64,000 nt of DNA from Pieris napi (GCF_905475465.1 NC_062253.1:9734001-9798000); one strand, 5' to 3'; positions 34,401 to 47,434 are shown, numbered from the stretch's first letter. Numbers and translations: made by a program. The notes: generated by a model not told the origin, from the letters alone.

Positions 34401-37400
34401 GTCGATATTTGACATCTCAATATTTATGGACTAATTTCTAGATAGAGTTACGCATGAAAATTGTCGTTGTAAACTAGCGTTTTTTCTTGGTTAATAATGT
34501 TGGTGAGCGATTGAGTTGGGGGCGTGAGTTATTTATATTATTAAAATGTATCTTTCCTGTTATGTTATTTGTTGCTCAATAATTCAAATATTATTTGGCT
34601 TTACGTAGGCCAATAAAATATTAACTGTATTCTTGCCATTTAATCTGTGGGTATTTTGCGGGGATTCTCTATGACCAAAATACACGCAAAAACTATGGAA
34701 CTTCTAAAACTATTGTTTTTCTTAAATGTTTATATGTCAATTGCCCTTGCTTTGACTTTTTGCGAATGGTTTATTCATAGGTTAAATATTTCCCGCGTTA
34801 ATTTAATGGCAGTCCAAATCTATGGAATTTGAGTGTTTTGAAGTTCATCGACCTTGAAATGTTAAAGTATTGAAATGCAACCACACATTAGAAAAAAATT
34901 TTTTTGTTCGATTACGTTTTTTCAAGCAGTATTATTGGCATTAATTATGCAAACCATGAGTTAAGATGTACCACGATTAAGATATAGAAAATAATCTCGT
35001 ATAACAATTTTGTAAGCAAATATACTTTTCCGGTTATTATAAATTTATGGCTTGCAAATAGGTTTCGAGGCGAAAAATATAATCTGTGTAATGTGATTGA
35101 GTCAAGGTTGCTTTAAAGCGCATTTTAATTTATAACCGCCGCGACTATTGCTCGAATAACTAGAAAGTTGATTTTTCTTGTCAAATAGGAATATGTTGAT
35201 TTACAAGTAATATGATTATAATATGTATACTTAGTTTCTTAACCTATATAGTACAGTAATTTAAAAGCATTTTTTTATTTGCAATCTGTGCACGGACATA
35301 CTTTTTTATATGAAAACTTTAGTTTAGAGTACTGGTAATCATTACATATAGTAAACTCCTCCGAAGGCCACACTATATAAAGGCCGGCAACGCACTTGCG
35401 ATCCCTCTGGCAATGTGAGTCTCTATGTCTATCACTTACCATCAGATGAGCATCTTCCCTGTTTTCCTCCTGTTATATAAAAAAGGAAGGTTTAGATATA
35501 AACAGTCAAGATTACGAGTTCGGGACCTGAAGCGAATCGTATATTATGTTTGCTTACGATAAAATTTCAAAACATCTCTTCAATTCTATTTTCATTTAAT
35601 TAGATCAGAATAGATCTAAAATACGCTGACCCGATTTCGCAATTGTTTAAAAAACACGACCCACTCTCCTTTAAGTGATATTTAGTGGTTTCTACCAGTA
35701 GTTGTTGGTTATTATTAAATTTGTTTAGAGAGGATTGATTGAAATGTGCTTACGTACAGTTTTATTTACTTCTTGATTGAACCATTTCTTTTTGGATGTT
35801 ACTGCATAATCACAATAGTTGTTTGTAAGACTGGCTGATTTCAGTTGTAAAATTTACGAATCGTTGTTGTTGTTAGTTAAACTGTATATTTTCCAAGCCT
35901 TATAAAATAATTATCTTATAACTTAAAATGAGACTCAGAGTACCAGGAGTACATAAATAGCTAAGAGGCCACATTTTTGCAATGCGTCAAGAGTTGATGA
36001 ATAAATAGCATGATTTTGTTAAATTTTGTCTTATCCTATAAAAGCACATTTGTTAAGCCAATAAGAAGAAATTATGAGTACCAGGAGTACATAAATAGCT
36101 AACAGTCAATTATTTATTAATGAGCGATACTAAACTGTAATAACAGATTTAATTTTAGTTTAAGAATAATTGCTAAGCCAATAAGAAAAATCAGTACCAG
36201 GAGTACATAAACATGTGAGGTTCAATTGTTTGTCAAAAAGTTAGTCGAAAAGTCAATCTAAAATTGTTATTTTTTAGTTGCTGTTAAATAATGTTCGAGG
36301 TTAAATAATGTGAATATTTAGCGATACGAGAGTAAATATCGTTATCTGCCACAACAGACGGCGTGTCAATGAGATATAGCTACTACAATATATTATACAT
36401 TACTGATACTACAGGCTTGTTGGCGTCAATAGAGTTATAAAACTAGTTTGTAAAGCTGTTCAAGGATAAGTTGATTTGAATCCGTATATGCATGCAAAAT
36501 TTTATTTATAATAGTTAGGGAGCGTTCAAACGTACGTACGTACGTATTACGTAACGCAATTTTTGAAGATTATTGAACCCTCCCCCATCCCATGAACTCG
36601 CCGTAACGTTTTTCAGTAGGTACCCAAGTACAGTACTGTACCCAAGTCTAGTAAAACGTTTCATGACGAAATTTCCAATAAGTTTATTTAAATATATCTA
36701 ATGGTTAATATTTATGAGCAGTGAACCAATTGGTCGTAAACTAAGGTCTAAGGGCGACTTTGAAAATTTGCGTTTTCCAGTTCGATGGCTGATTCAAATA
36801 TAAGATTAGAGATAATTATGGCCGAGTTGAAATAGAAATAATATATTCTTCTTCTTCTAGGTATCTAAAATTGTATATTTTTTTTAAATCGGTCAGAAAA
36901 GATACGAATTTTTTTAACTTGCAATTTCTCTCAATCTTCTATTTATTTTCTTCGAATTAAAATCATTATTGACAAAAAAACAAGATTTATTAAATTGTTT
37001 AGACGTAATAACAAAATTCAAACGTTAATAATAAAGTTTATGTTCACGTGTCTGAATTCCAAAACGAATTCTATACAATTCTTGTACATTCACCTTTGTG
37101 TAAGTGTCCGTCGGGAATCGTCATAATGCGACAATATTCTATTTCTTTTTTCAACTGTATTCATAGTCAAATGTCGTATCAAGTCGAATTTCTTAAACCA
37201 TAAATAACCTTCACATGAGAAAAATCCTTTTCTCCTAACCCTTTTTTAGTTCTTTAAAAATGCTTTTAATTTTACGCAAATTAAAATCGTTATATTAAAG
37301 ACTTTTGACCTTAGGTCACACTTCAGTTTTTAGTATTACTATCGAAATTTTTATTACGCACACATAATCAAATCTGGCGTACAGGAGTAAGAATCAATCT

Positions 37401-40400
37401 GACATACAGTCAAATCTATGTCTCAACTTTGAAACTCACCCTCTCTCTGTTAATTCTTTTTAATGTTATATTTAACAAGATAATGATATTCCATTGACAT
37501 CTCCCCACAGGAAATAAAATTGTGACCTTTAATGCTCCGAACAACACTCAACCACTCGAGAAAATCAAGTGTATCAGAGTGCTATCAATGATCTTAAGGC
37601 TTGGATACGATAAAAAATCTGACGATCGTGTTTACCAAGGATAAATAGAACACAATCTATGTGTATTCTACATATTATGAATCTGCGAAGCCCCGATACT
37701 CCAATATCGAATAAAACTTGAAGTATATGAGATTATCGAGTTTCTTCGTTATATTTACACTTTACACACAACCTTTAAATTAATAACTGTAAACAAATAA
37801 TACATGTAACTTCAAAAAAAGCAATTTTAAGAAATATAGAATAAAAATTAGAATAACTCCAATGCCACTTAAGTCGCATATATTAAATGTATTTTCATGC
37901 AAATTTACATTATACGCAAACTCGAGATTACTATCGACGTGTTTTGTAAAGTATCTGTTTCGCGGCAATCCAAATAAGCGAGCGTGAAGGCCCGCCATCA
38001 TACTAGTCAATTGTCAATTGTCAACTGGTCTTCAGTCCGATTACAATCAATCACATTCATTTGTTTTTCAACTGATCCTGACCTAGCCCTACTAGGTACT
38101 AGGTATTTAGTGGTATAAACCAGAGCAGAACGAAACCTAGTTGGAACAGAAACTAAATAGATATAAAATTAGTTTTTAATATTCCAATTAGTAAGACAAA
38201 GTTAGTACACGTTTTTGACGACTGATTCTGAATATTAAAATAAATTATTGCATTGATATTAACCACTGAATTATCTGTTTACATGACAGCCATTAATGTC
38301 AATTAATGCGCATTGTCCTCAGTCCTAATAATATCTTAATTAATCGATTAATATTGTTCGATAGTATAATATGTTTAATTAACTGTATACGTCAATCTCT
38401 GGTCATAATTATGAATTATGAAGAATATTAAAAAATGTGTCGAGTTTATTTCTCAAATTACTTAACGAAACTTGTGTTGGAGGTATATTTTCAAACTACT
38501 TGGCTTTAGCAATAGTAATTTTGTACTATATATGTTTATATAAACTTGTTTTTATTAATTTATATAATAACAATTCTCTGATAGCAATAAATCACAGGAA
38601 ATGGAAACGGGTAGTGCGTTCAACTTTGATCGCTAACATACATTCTGTCTGTGATAATATTTATTATATAATTTTATGAGTAGAAATACATGAATTGCTT
38701 TTCTATGTAATATGTTATTCTATAATGATTAATAACTCTTAGGAAAATCTAGTCTTAACAAAAAAAATCATATATCATTACAGTATGCAACTGCATTATT
38801 AACTTAATAATAATAGCTATTTCTGATACATATACACTTAAACATATTTATATTTTTATCATCTCATTATTTTTATTATCTGCGTGGCTTTTGGGCAAAG
38901 GCCTCCTTCGAACTCCGCCATTTCTGTGTGCGCTGTACCGCTGTTTCTATAATGTGGTCTATCCACCTAAATTGTTTTCCTTTTTGCGTTTATTGTACCT
39001 TGGGTACCAGTTTAGTACTTTCTTGTACGTAGTTACCTTACCACGTAAGTTATTTATTTTTATTGTATCATCTGCTACCGTAGTTATTCTTCTTAACTAT
39101 GTATTCTATATTGAAAATGAAATTTGAATTCCAGTCAATTTATCCTATCCCTTATATAAGGGCGTGGGTAACCGCGATTATATTATATATATGTAAGGAA
39201 AACATATTTTCCTATACAAACTCTTTTTATATTTTATTTTTCTTCTTTGCCGTCTGATCGACGATGTTTAATTTGTCACTTGACATAATAGATGTAAGAT
39301 GTTTTAATTTTTAATTTTATTATTTTATTTTATAAAACCTAGAATATAGGCTTTAAATGTTGTTTCTTTTGTATTCACAGAGAAACGCAGTTGCGCCTTA
39401 TTTATTCCCAGTACTCGTATAAGCGATCGATACCATTATATATATAATTAAGATTATAATTATAAACATCGACTTACATTTGCTGTCGACTAAACCTACT
39501 AAATATGTGATCATAAATAAAATAATATTTGGTATTAAATTAACTTCTAAGTTATAAAACACGAGGAAAATCGTCACTGACGCAAAAAAGTTTGAAATAG
39601 CTTAAAAGGTCAGAACATACGTCACGCAACTCTGACGTCATTGTTTGACGAGTTTGTGAACCCACAATACCTTAATAAATTACAGGCATTTTTGGTGGTT
39701 AACATAGAACATATAGCCTTGATGAAAATCCTTTAATTTCACCTAATGAAAGTACCTACTCTGTCTCTTTACATCACAGCTTAAACACAATTTGATACAA
39801 AGAGACCAAAGAGTTTTATGTTAAAAGATCAAGATTGATTTAGTTTTTTTAAATCCAAAAGTTTTTATATGTCGAAAATAAGTTATAAACAATAGTTGTA
39901 AAATTCATATATTTTGTTCTTCATTCGCTTCACGTGGGATTATTTCCTGCGATAACACTTCCGGTTATTAGACCATGTGTATGTATTTAGTGTGTTTGTG
40001 AGTTTATGTTTTCAAGAGTTAACTTGAATAAAGAGATTTTGACTCAGCACAAAACATGGGAGAAAAATACCTCAAAATTTCAAAATTAAATATTTCCTTT
40101 TAGCTGAAGTTTTCTATAGTTTATTTAAATAAAGTCTTTAAAGTTATACAATATTTAACAAAATACTTTAACAACAGAATTTATAGACATAATTAAATAT
40201 TATACGTATACTAGCACAGGGTAAAGAAATTGAGGGAGAGTGATTGCGAGTAAAGCTTTTCCTTCCGAACGTTTTTGAAGTAGATAAAAAGCTTCTGTCT
40301 ACTAACTGGCAAACTTCTACGGCAATTATTGGCAAGGTGCGATGCGTAAACGTCCGCACATTTTGTTAGAAGACCTAAAAACCTTTATCTAACAAATCTT

Positions 40401-41810
40401 CACGGCATAATATTATACATTATCTCCGAACACTAGATAGCCTCAATACATGTTTACACGTTTTACATATTACTCTCAATACTCTAATTATAATCTAATT
40501 TACTAGGACTGTCTTACTAACCTCGCCTAAGATAATAATTACGTAAATGATTTGACATAGTTTAATACATAAAAAAATATGTTTTTATTAGTTTTATCGG
40601 AATACTACAAAAGACTGGTACACAGTACAATATAGAATGCTTAATTTTTTGCATTAAAAATAAATTAAATTTCAAAGATCAAGTAAGATATGACAACTGA
40701 CATAGGTATAATATAAAACTTAACCTACAAAAAACTTAAAAAGTTTGGTCTCTGTGGCAGTGTACCTTTAATGCTGGCATCATTTCCTATGCGATACTTA
40801 TTCCTTGAGTGAGGAAAGTACCAGCTCTAGGGTCCGGTACCATCTACCAGGCTCCAAATTAAATCTTTAATTAGCCCCACTGCCCAAGAGTCTGTATTCC
40901 AAAGGGAACAACAAGTTGGAGGAAAGGCTTAATTCATTGCTTAATTTATATTTTTATTGATTATTTATGGTAGCAATAATAATTTTAACTAAATTCTTAA
41001 TCGTGTAGTAAATTAATTAATTGTGTAATCGTTTTAGTTAGCGGTATGTAGGATTAATGACAAAGTAAAAGACGCGCTTATTTCTCTTATTGTCTCTTAT
41101 TGTCTCATATCAAGGTTGTTGAAGCATTAATGATGTACAACCTTGATCTCTTTTCTGTGTGATTCATTTACGTGTGAGAGAATGTTTGTACTAGGTCTAC
41201 ACTTAACCATCACCCGTACGGTGAAGGAAATACTTTTTTCGTAATAGGCAAGTAGGCGATTAACATTCTCTGCCATGTGTCGTCAATGTACGCTCCTGTT
41301 CAATGGGCTCATAGGAATTCCATTAGTGCACCGCCTTACTTTATACTCATGTAACTTTTTTTGTTACAGGCCTTCAAAATATTCAAAGGCAAGGACAAGA
41401 AAAGCAACAATCGTGTCTCACCAGATCCATCCATATCGGCAACCGTCGAAGGAGATGTCGATATCAACTTTTGCGGATGCCGTAAAAGCCTAACCCCAGT
41501 AAACCTATCCGAATATTCAGAGACCACATCAGATTATCACAGCAGCTACGCCAGCTACGGCAGTAACCACACAAGCCTACGTAGCTACGCGAGATCTGTA
41601 TCAAACAGCGATTCAGCCTACGATTCTACGCGCAGTAGCCCGGCCCAAACGAGGCCTCCGTACTATGCTACAGTCACATACTTAAATGTCAATGACTCCG
41701 AGGATAGTTCGAGTATACACACAGAGTATACTATGCTAGATTACGAAGATTCTGAGGATGAAGATCAACAGAACATGATTAACGAAAGCATTGAACACGG
41801 TGCCTTATGA
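31410..41810 (+). CDS. 162-aa protein, tentatively Bearded-family-like (two exons)
   Basis: Exon 1 is 31410-31457 (16 codons, donor CAG|GTGTGT) and exon 2 is 41370-41810 (acceptor TTGTTACAG); both ends are phase 0. Residues about 10-28 form a basic amphipathic stretch (TRRKWLQAFKIFKGKDKKS). Residues about 55-105 are rich in Ser/Tyr (PVNLSEYSETTSDY, YASYGSNHTSLRSYARS). The C-terminus is acidic and ends with N151-MI-N154-E-S-I-E158. The combination of an N-terminal basic helix and an NxxNEx[L]E motif characterises insect Bearded/m4/malpha proteins, which bind and inhibit the Notch ligand regulator Neuralized. A Su(H) site in the promoter fits. Against this, fly family members are intronless, the last position is Ile not Leu, and other family blocks are not evident. 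The gene itself is well supported; the family is tentative. Confidence 0.8.
33775..33965 (+). mobile_element. Degenerate S1 SINE
   Basis: GAAGGAAAACGTGAGGAAACCGG, GTGTATCAGGCAAAGACGAC and a final TGGCGCAACTGGG match the S1 body and tail with deletions. Confidence 0.6.
35355..35475 (+). mobile_element. LINE/retroposon tail fragment
   Basis: AAAGGCCGGCAACGCACTTG, GATCCCTCTGGCAATGTGAG and TCAGATGAGCATCTTCCCTG, then a TATAAAAAA tail. It is the intact-orientation relative of the 18884-19945 tandem units. Confidence 0.65.
35938..36215 (+). repeat. Three spaced copies of a 25-bp motif
   Basis: GAGTACCAGGAGTACATAAA followed by TAGCTAA occurs at 35938 and 36076, and a shorter form (AGTACCAGGAGTACATAAAC) at 36193. 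The second and third copies are preceded by AAGCCAATAAGAA. Spacing is 138 and 117 bp, so this is a decayed tandem repeat or a cluster of sites. It lies in the first intron of the Bearded-like gene. Confidence 0.75.
38884..38990 (-). pseudogene. LINE ORF2 tail remnant
   Basis: The minus frame reads RWIDHIIETAVQRTQKWRSS, then KEAFAQKPRR, resembling the R..W...EEAFA tail of RTE-like LINEs. Very short. Confidence 0.5.
40740..40945 (-). pseudogene. LINE family L2 fragment
   Basis: Shares GAGTGAGGAAAGTACCAGCTC-like sequence and CCAAAGGGAACA, GTTGGAGGAAAG with 48415-48575. The minus frames give a decayed T-G-D-x-R-A-x-x-F-L-x-Q-R pattern as at 21740. Confidence 0.6.
41240..41335 (-). mobile_element. 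Decayed S1 SINE scrap
   Basis: TAATAGGCAAGTAGGCGATT, then CCATGTGTCGTCAATG, then TTCCATTAGTGCACCG follow the S1 order on the minus strand. It lies just before the acceptor of exon 2 of the Bearded-like gene. Confidence 0.55.
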
Positions 41811-43650
41811 ATGTGCCGTTTTCGGAATAGTTATGGTATAATAGTGTGAATGAGGGCTAATTGTCCTTAGTTGAAAGTGGAGTGACGTTACACGAAAGAT
41901 TGTATGGGACATTGGTTATTTGTAACATGTTTATTTAACGAATAGTGATGCATACTAAAAGTAGAAAACTTGTGCACAAGTTACAAAGTAAATGACGTAC
42001 GTTGGATGTTTTAAATATAATAAACTAAATTATTTAGTTTTATAATATATGTACATAATTTTTAGTTCGAATACAATTTAAATGTCAACTAGAACTGTCC
42101 TCGCGAAATTCGTTTCGCCTTAAAACGATTTTACTTAGCAAGGATTGAGTAGTTACATACCAACATATGGAATATTTTGCTATGCTACCTGATAGAGACC
42201 GTTCTCTTTTCCGGAATAAGAACCTAAGTACTAAATATAACTACATTTTTCAATTTTGCACTTCATAATATATACACGATCGGGATCAGCCGTCTTCGAG
42301 GTTTGTGCTTAGCTACATTTCATTTTAATTGATATACTTAAAGCATTAATAATCCCAATATGAATTATACGACGAAAATAACATTTAAATAACTATATTA
42401 CGTAAGAAATTACGAGCCAATTAATATATTAAACAATTGATAAGGATATTCGATCACCAAATTGTTGTTTAACTAAAATATTTTACTTATGAATGTGCGT
42501 GGAATTAAGGAAATCATTAATGGAATATACGTAAATGTATTCTATGGGAAATCACATTCAATTATTCCTAGGGAATTTGTGTTATATTATTGATTGATAA
42601 ATAATACATATGAACTGGAATAAATGAAACAATAGAAATGTAAATATTCATCTCGATATTTTAAGCGGTAAATGTTGAATTGAAATTCACAATTTTTCGG
42701 TATCACCACTATTTATAATAGAACGAATTCATAACTTCTCTGTTGATGAGTCGTAGGAATGTGATACAATTTCGTATGGATTGTAAGAGGTAGCGGTAGC
42801 AGGGCTATTTTGTAAAACAAATTCCGATTTCCAAAGATTAACGCAAAATAGCACTCACTAAACTTAGACTTTAGATTAAATAATCTCTGTTGAAGTTGCA
42901 GGATAATACTGCAGTATATGATTTGTATATGTTAACGTAAAATTGTAAACACCGTTAGATTGTAATCTATCTCGCGAGATTATAAACTGTCGAAAGAATG
43001 TGAACCTCAGCTTACTGCTTACAATTTAACATATTATTATTCGGTAGATTGTACTACACTAACTTAGTTATCATTCAAACTTCTTTGGTCAATTACAGAT
43101 TAATTTTACTTTCCAACAATTTCATATAACTACCGAATAATAATACGTTAAATTGTAAGCAGTTCGTTGAGGTTCACAATCTTTCGACAGTTTATAATCT
43201 CGCGAGATAGATTACAATCTAACGGTGTTTACAATTTTACGGTGACATATATAAACATATATCCCCGTTAGATAGCTATTTTAATATTATATTTTGTTGT
43301 ATGCGTGATTATAATTATTGACATATCTTTAATTACCCAAACAAAGATTAGTTATGTAAACATTATATAAACACTCTCCCTTATTAAGGATTTGACAGAA
43401 AGATACGAAAAATTAAAAATGTAATTAGACTTTCGCTTTTATTACTATCCTGTTTCGATTATAAGACATTGTAAATACTTATTTATTCTTGGATTTAAGA
43501 TTAATATGCATGTACTTTAAAGTATATAACACCAAAGTAATTGTGATATTAAGTAACTATAGTTTTTAGATTATGTATAACGATCTCAAAATAATTATAA
43601 GTTAATAAATGCGATATGAATTAATAAAGGTATTATTTACTATTCCCAAA
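41811..43650 (+). other. Possible 3' UTR of the Bearded-like gene
   Basis: Polyadenylation signals AATAAA occur early (42019-42024) and late (43604-43609, 43623-43628). If the late ones are used, the UTR holds two TGTGATA K-box-type motifs (42760 and 43542), which in fly Notch targets are microRNA sites. No Brd box (AGCTTTA) or GY box (GTCTTCC) was seen. A family B MITE lies inside (42926-43254). The extent is uncertain. Confidence 0.35.
42926..43254. mobile_element. Long-TIR MITE, family B copy 2
   Basis: Almost identical to 691-1014 in the same orientation, with the same arms (AATTGTAAACACCGTTAGAT and inverse) and the same loop (CACTAACTTAGTTATCATTC). Confidence 0.85.
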
Positions 43651-43654
43651 GTTA

Positions 43655-44334
43655 TAAATTTTTTAGTCATTATAATAATAATAATAATAACTAAGCATCA
43701 TTTATTCCTTGAAAATTTTACAAAATAAAATTTTAAAAAAGTTACAAAATTTATTAATAAATAAATAAATTTGTCATTATATGGTTTATTAAATATATAA
43801 AGGTTTCAATATGCGTTGAATTCAAAATTGAACAAATATTAGAACCTTCCTGCCTTATTTACTTAATAAGCAGATTATGTTAGTTCAAGCATACTTAGAG
43901 CATCTTTATAATATTTACCAATACGCTATCAAATGAAAATAGCTATAAAATAGACACAGGAAGAAAACCGCAACTCAAATATTTAAAATATTTAGAGCTT
44001 ATAACTATAAAGTTTACAAAAAAGAGCTTTATCTGAATTAGATTTAAAATACGACGTAACCGGAACGTTTACATAAAAATATGTTTCGTTGGAAACTGCG
44101 TATTTTGAATACGAGGATTATATTTCAATACGCAAAACAAGTAGAACCGGTATTCATAAACCGCAGATAATGTATTGTTAGTGTGACTAATCCATAAACT
44201 GCAAATACCGCTAATTTGAAATATAATTAGGTATTTAAAACGGGTTGTATTCCATAGAAAAACTTTACTTATGATTTTCGCGCTTAAATGAATGTTCAGC
44301 TAGAACGGGACACTCAATAATATTTTTATAAAGT
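43655..44334. other. No gene recognised
   Basis: AT-rich intergenic sequence between the two convergent Notch-related genes. Confidence 0.5.
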
Positions 44335-44692
44335 ACTAGCTGACCCGGCAAACGTTGTTTTGCCATGTATATTATTTCTAGGAATCATTTTTTTAGTTCA
44401 ATAAAAATAACTATCTACTATAATAAAAAATAGGGATTGATCGTAGAGGGGTGACAATTAAGGGTAGTATGTATTTTTGTATGCTGCATCATAAAAAAAT
44501 AAAAAGTTTTATCTGAAAAATAAAAATTTAGGGGTGGGACCACCCTTAACAAATAGGGGGATGAAAAATATATGTTGTCCGATTCTCGGAGTTAAAAAGT
44601 TAACGAAAAAATTTCATAAGAATCGGTCGAGCCGTTTCGAAGGAGTATGGAAACGAACAATGTGACACGAGAATTTTATATATAGAGATATA
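44335..44692 (+). repeat. Interspersed repeat of the CTAGCTGACCCGGC type
   Basis: It starts ACTAGCTGACCCGGCAAACG and ends near GAATTTTATATATAGAGATA, with GGTCGAGCCGTTTCGAAGGA between. This family is widespread in arthropods and its class is unsettled to me. A diverged relative is at 55392-55738. Confidence 0.65.
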
Positions 44693-44804
44693 AAAACAAA
44701 TGAAGATTCACGTAAATTTAACCCTTATTAATATAAAAGCTATCAGTTTTAATGCACTCTTTCGTCTATTTCGATAAGTTTAAGGTATGTCTATTCGGAT
44801 TAGG

Positions 44805-44856
44805 GTCCTTCAAGAAAGAGCGTACTTAAAAGCCCGGCAACGCACTTGTTTGTATA
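44805..44856 (+). mobile_element. LINE tail scrap
   Basis: AGGGTCCTTCAAGAAAGAGC followed by CCCGGCAACGCACTTG, the same tail family as 18884-19945. Confidence 0.6.
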
Positions 44857-45455
44857 TTATATAAAAAAAAACAAAAATAAAACGTTTACATCTCTGATGT
44901 TTTGTTTATTGATAAGATTGTCATTTCTGAAAATTTATTTTATTTATCATACAACACATGTTAAAACAAGGACAGTAGTAGTTCTTAGTGACTTTTTCTA
45001 CATGTTGCTACGTAGATCTTAGATATGATTACATCTTGAAAACAATAATAATCAGTTTTTATTGCATAGATTTAGGTTATACGAAATTTAATACAAAAAA
45101 ATGAAAATTCCAAATAAAGAACAATTGAAATCTGCATATAGCCTAGCGACAGATAAGCAGACATTGATTAGATTAAAATTGTTCAATGTGAACAGAAATG
45201 TGAACAAATATGTGGCGTTTAAGCCTATCCTCACGATAAGGTATTCTCACGAACAAACATACTGACTAGATGCCCTACTTTGTTAGATTAATATCGAAAA
45301 TACTTTTGTTGAAACTTGAAAACAATTTATCCAATTGTTCCCTTGTTCTTATTATTTGAATATGTCAAACATTCATTTTTAATAATTAATCGTCGGGAAT
45401 AAAAACCGGTATCTCCTATATTGTTCAAATATTGTGAAAAAAGTGAAAAAAAAAG
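44857..45455. other. No gene recognised
   Basis: AT-rich spacer. Confidence 0.45.
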
Positions 45456-45483
45456 GGTGCGTGTACTTATGTACGCGCGTAAG

Positions 45484-45816
45484 AAGTTATACTTCTTTGG
45501 CGTTATTAAAAATAGTTTTTGATTGCATGCAAATAATTAATTACAATTAGATCAAAGACTGGAAAAGGAGTCATTATAGTCAATAAAGTTCAGTTTACAT
45601 TTGAAAAATTAAATAAATAAATATTTATTATTATTCTCTTACATTAAGTGTAACATAAATTCTATTATTATTCGAATGTTGTTTTTAAATTATGTCCAAT
45701 GCCGTAGCATTTTCCGTGGGCAACTTCATTCTGTTAATTTTGTGTCACGGTACGCGCGCATCGTAAAATTTCACTCTCATCAATTTTTCATAACGCGCCT
45801 AAAGAAGTATAACTTC
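45484..45816 (+). mobile_element. Family D MITE, copy 3
   Basis: Ends AAGTTATACTTCTTTGGCG and CGCCTAAAGAAGTATAACTT. The left flank GGGTGCGTGTACTTATGTAC also recurs next to copy 2, so the true element may begin near 45455. Confidence 0.85.
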
Positions 45817-46984
45817 AAAAAGCTAAATGTTTATCTAATTCACAGATAACAATTGAAAAAAAACAACAATTACATTGAATTATAAACAGGAGATTCTGTG
45901 AAATAGCATTGACCTTATGCGTCATTGGAATCCTAGTCAGCCTTCATCAGAAATTGTATGTATCGGTATTTACGTTCCTGCGGCGTATTTCAGAATAAGA
46001 TAACCAGGAACTGAAACTGAGCTGGTAGAATTTCGAAACGTGGATACGTTATAATTACGACTTTATTTTCGCATAAAAACAAAATCATGGCAATAAGTAG
46101 GTCGGTTCTACCATGGCCGTCAAAACTGTCTATCTCTATAAATAATACAACATATGTAAAATATCATATAATTACCTACTAGGTTTATATCACCGAACAA
46201 TAGTTAATTTCTGCGCAGACTTATTAGACCAGTGCCGATAATTTTTGAAACCTAAAAAAATAATAGTAGGATGAAACCTATTGGAAATGGAGGAGAATAT
46301 TATAAAAATTAAAGGAAAAATAATTTACGGGCGATCTGAGGTCGGGAAGGGTAGGGGGGGGGGAGTTTTAAGGGTAAAAAACGGTTTATCTCGATATCCG
46401 GCAAAACTAAAAGTCCTATCGAAGAAAGTTAAATGGCAAAGTTGTAGGTAATAAAAAGATCTAAAACTTTTGTATTCACACATTTTTCACATAACCTCAA
46501 AATTTATGTGAAAAATTAAAAAAAAAAAAAGGTTTTGGTTTTTAATTTTTATCTTTTACAAATTTCTTTTTTTTTTAACGAAGTTTGGTGAAAACTTACC
46601 TTTCTATGTCCCAAATACGCTGTAATTTTCAATCGAAAATTCACCCGTCAAAATATCAGCTTTTTACAAAAAGTTGGTGTGCTTTCAGTTTGTTGAAATC
46701 TCTACTTTCCTATGGTAAAAATATATATATGTATATATAACCATAGTAAATCTTCTCAGAAAATGCAAAAAATCGTATGCAGTAACGCCCAGACCCGTCA
46801 TACCCTTCCCTAAGAATCTTCTTTAAATTATAATTAGATGCCTAAAAAGAATTAATGTCTAACATCAGCTCCCGTAAATGTTTAATGAATTCTAGGTCGA
46901 CATACCACTAAGTTGGACTCGAATCATGCAGTTTTTATGTCAGGAAATAACACTTATCGATTGTCAAATTTACTTGTATTCTTT
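45817..46984. other. Non-coding, probably old repeat
   Basis: 46320-46820 has long A, T and G runs (GGGGGGGGGGAG near 46357) and phrases such as ATATCCGGCAAAACTAAAAG that look like an interspersed insect repeat. No copy elsewhere in the window supports that. No gene seen. Confidence 0.4.
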
Positions 46985-47434
46985 GATTTGCTATTTTAAA
47001 AGAGTACCGACAGTTTTTTTACGCCGGATTTTTCTCTCGGCCTACACCCTCTGTCTTCTTTGCCTATGAGTAAGGATGCCTACAAATTCAAATTTAATGA
47101 CGTGGAATAAGTGTTACATGTATCTTATGTTCCATAATAAACATTTTTTTTCTCCTCATTGTATTTTGCGAATTCGTCGACGCAGAGAGCGCAGAGTACA
47201 ACCAAAAGTACTCGTCCAATAGACTGTGTTATAACTGGTTAAACATGTTTATGAGTAAGGATGCCTACAAATTCAAATTTAATGACGTGGAATAAGTGTT
47301 ACATGTATCTTATGTTCCATAATAAACATTTTTTTTCTCCACATTGTATTTTGCGAATTCGTCGACGCAGAGAGCGCAGAGTACAACCAAAAGTACTCGT
47401 CCAATAGACTGTGTTATAACTGGTTAAACATGTT
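46985..47434 (+). mobile_element. Retroposon tail with a 185-bp tandem duplication
   Basis: 46985-47150 matches 56105-56270 in reverse (AAAGAGTACCGACAG, CTCTCGGCCTACACCCTCTG, GACGTGGAATAAGTGTTACA). The stretch from ATGAGTAAGGATGCCTAC at 47066 repeats at 47251, giving units of 185 and 184 bp that differ at about one or two bases. Confidence 0.85.

Larger units (their letters stand above)
31458..41369 (+). other. 9.9-kb intron of the Bearded-like gene
   Basis: It starts GTGTGTAG and ends TTTTTTTGTTACAG. It contains SINE scraps (33775-33965, 41240-41335), LINE tails (35355-35475, 38884-38990, 40740-40945), a three-copy diverged repeat (35938-36215) and a (CGTA)n run at 36531-36545. No other gene was recognised in it. 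Confidence 0.75.

Noticed and set aside
36531..36545. CGTACGTACGTACGTA palindrome as an operator
   Set aside because: Simple tetranucleotide microsatellite, palindromic by nature.
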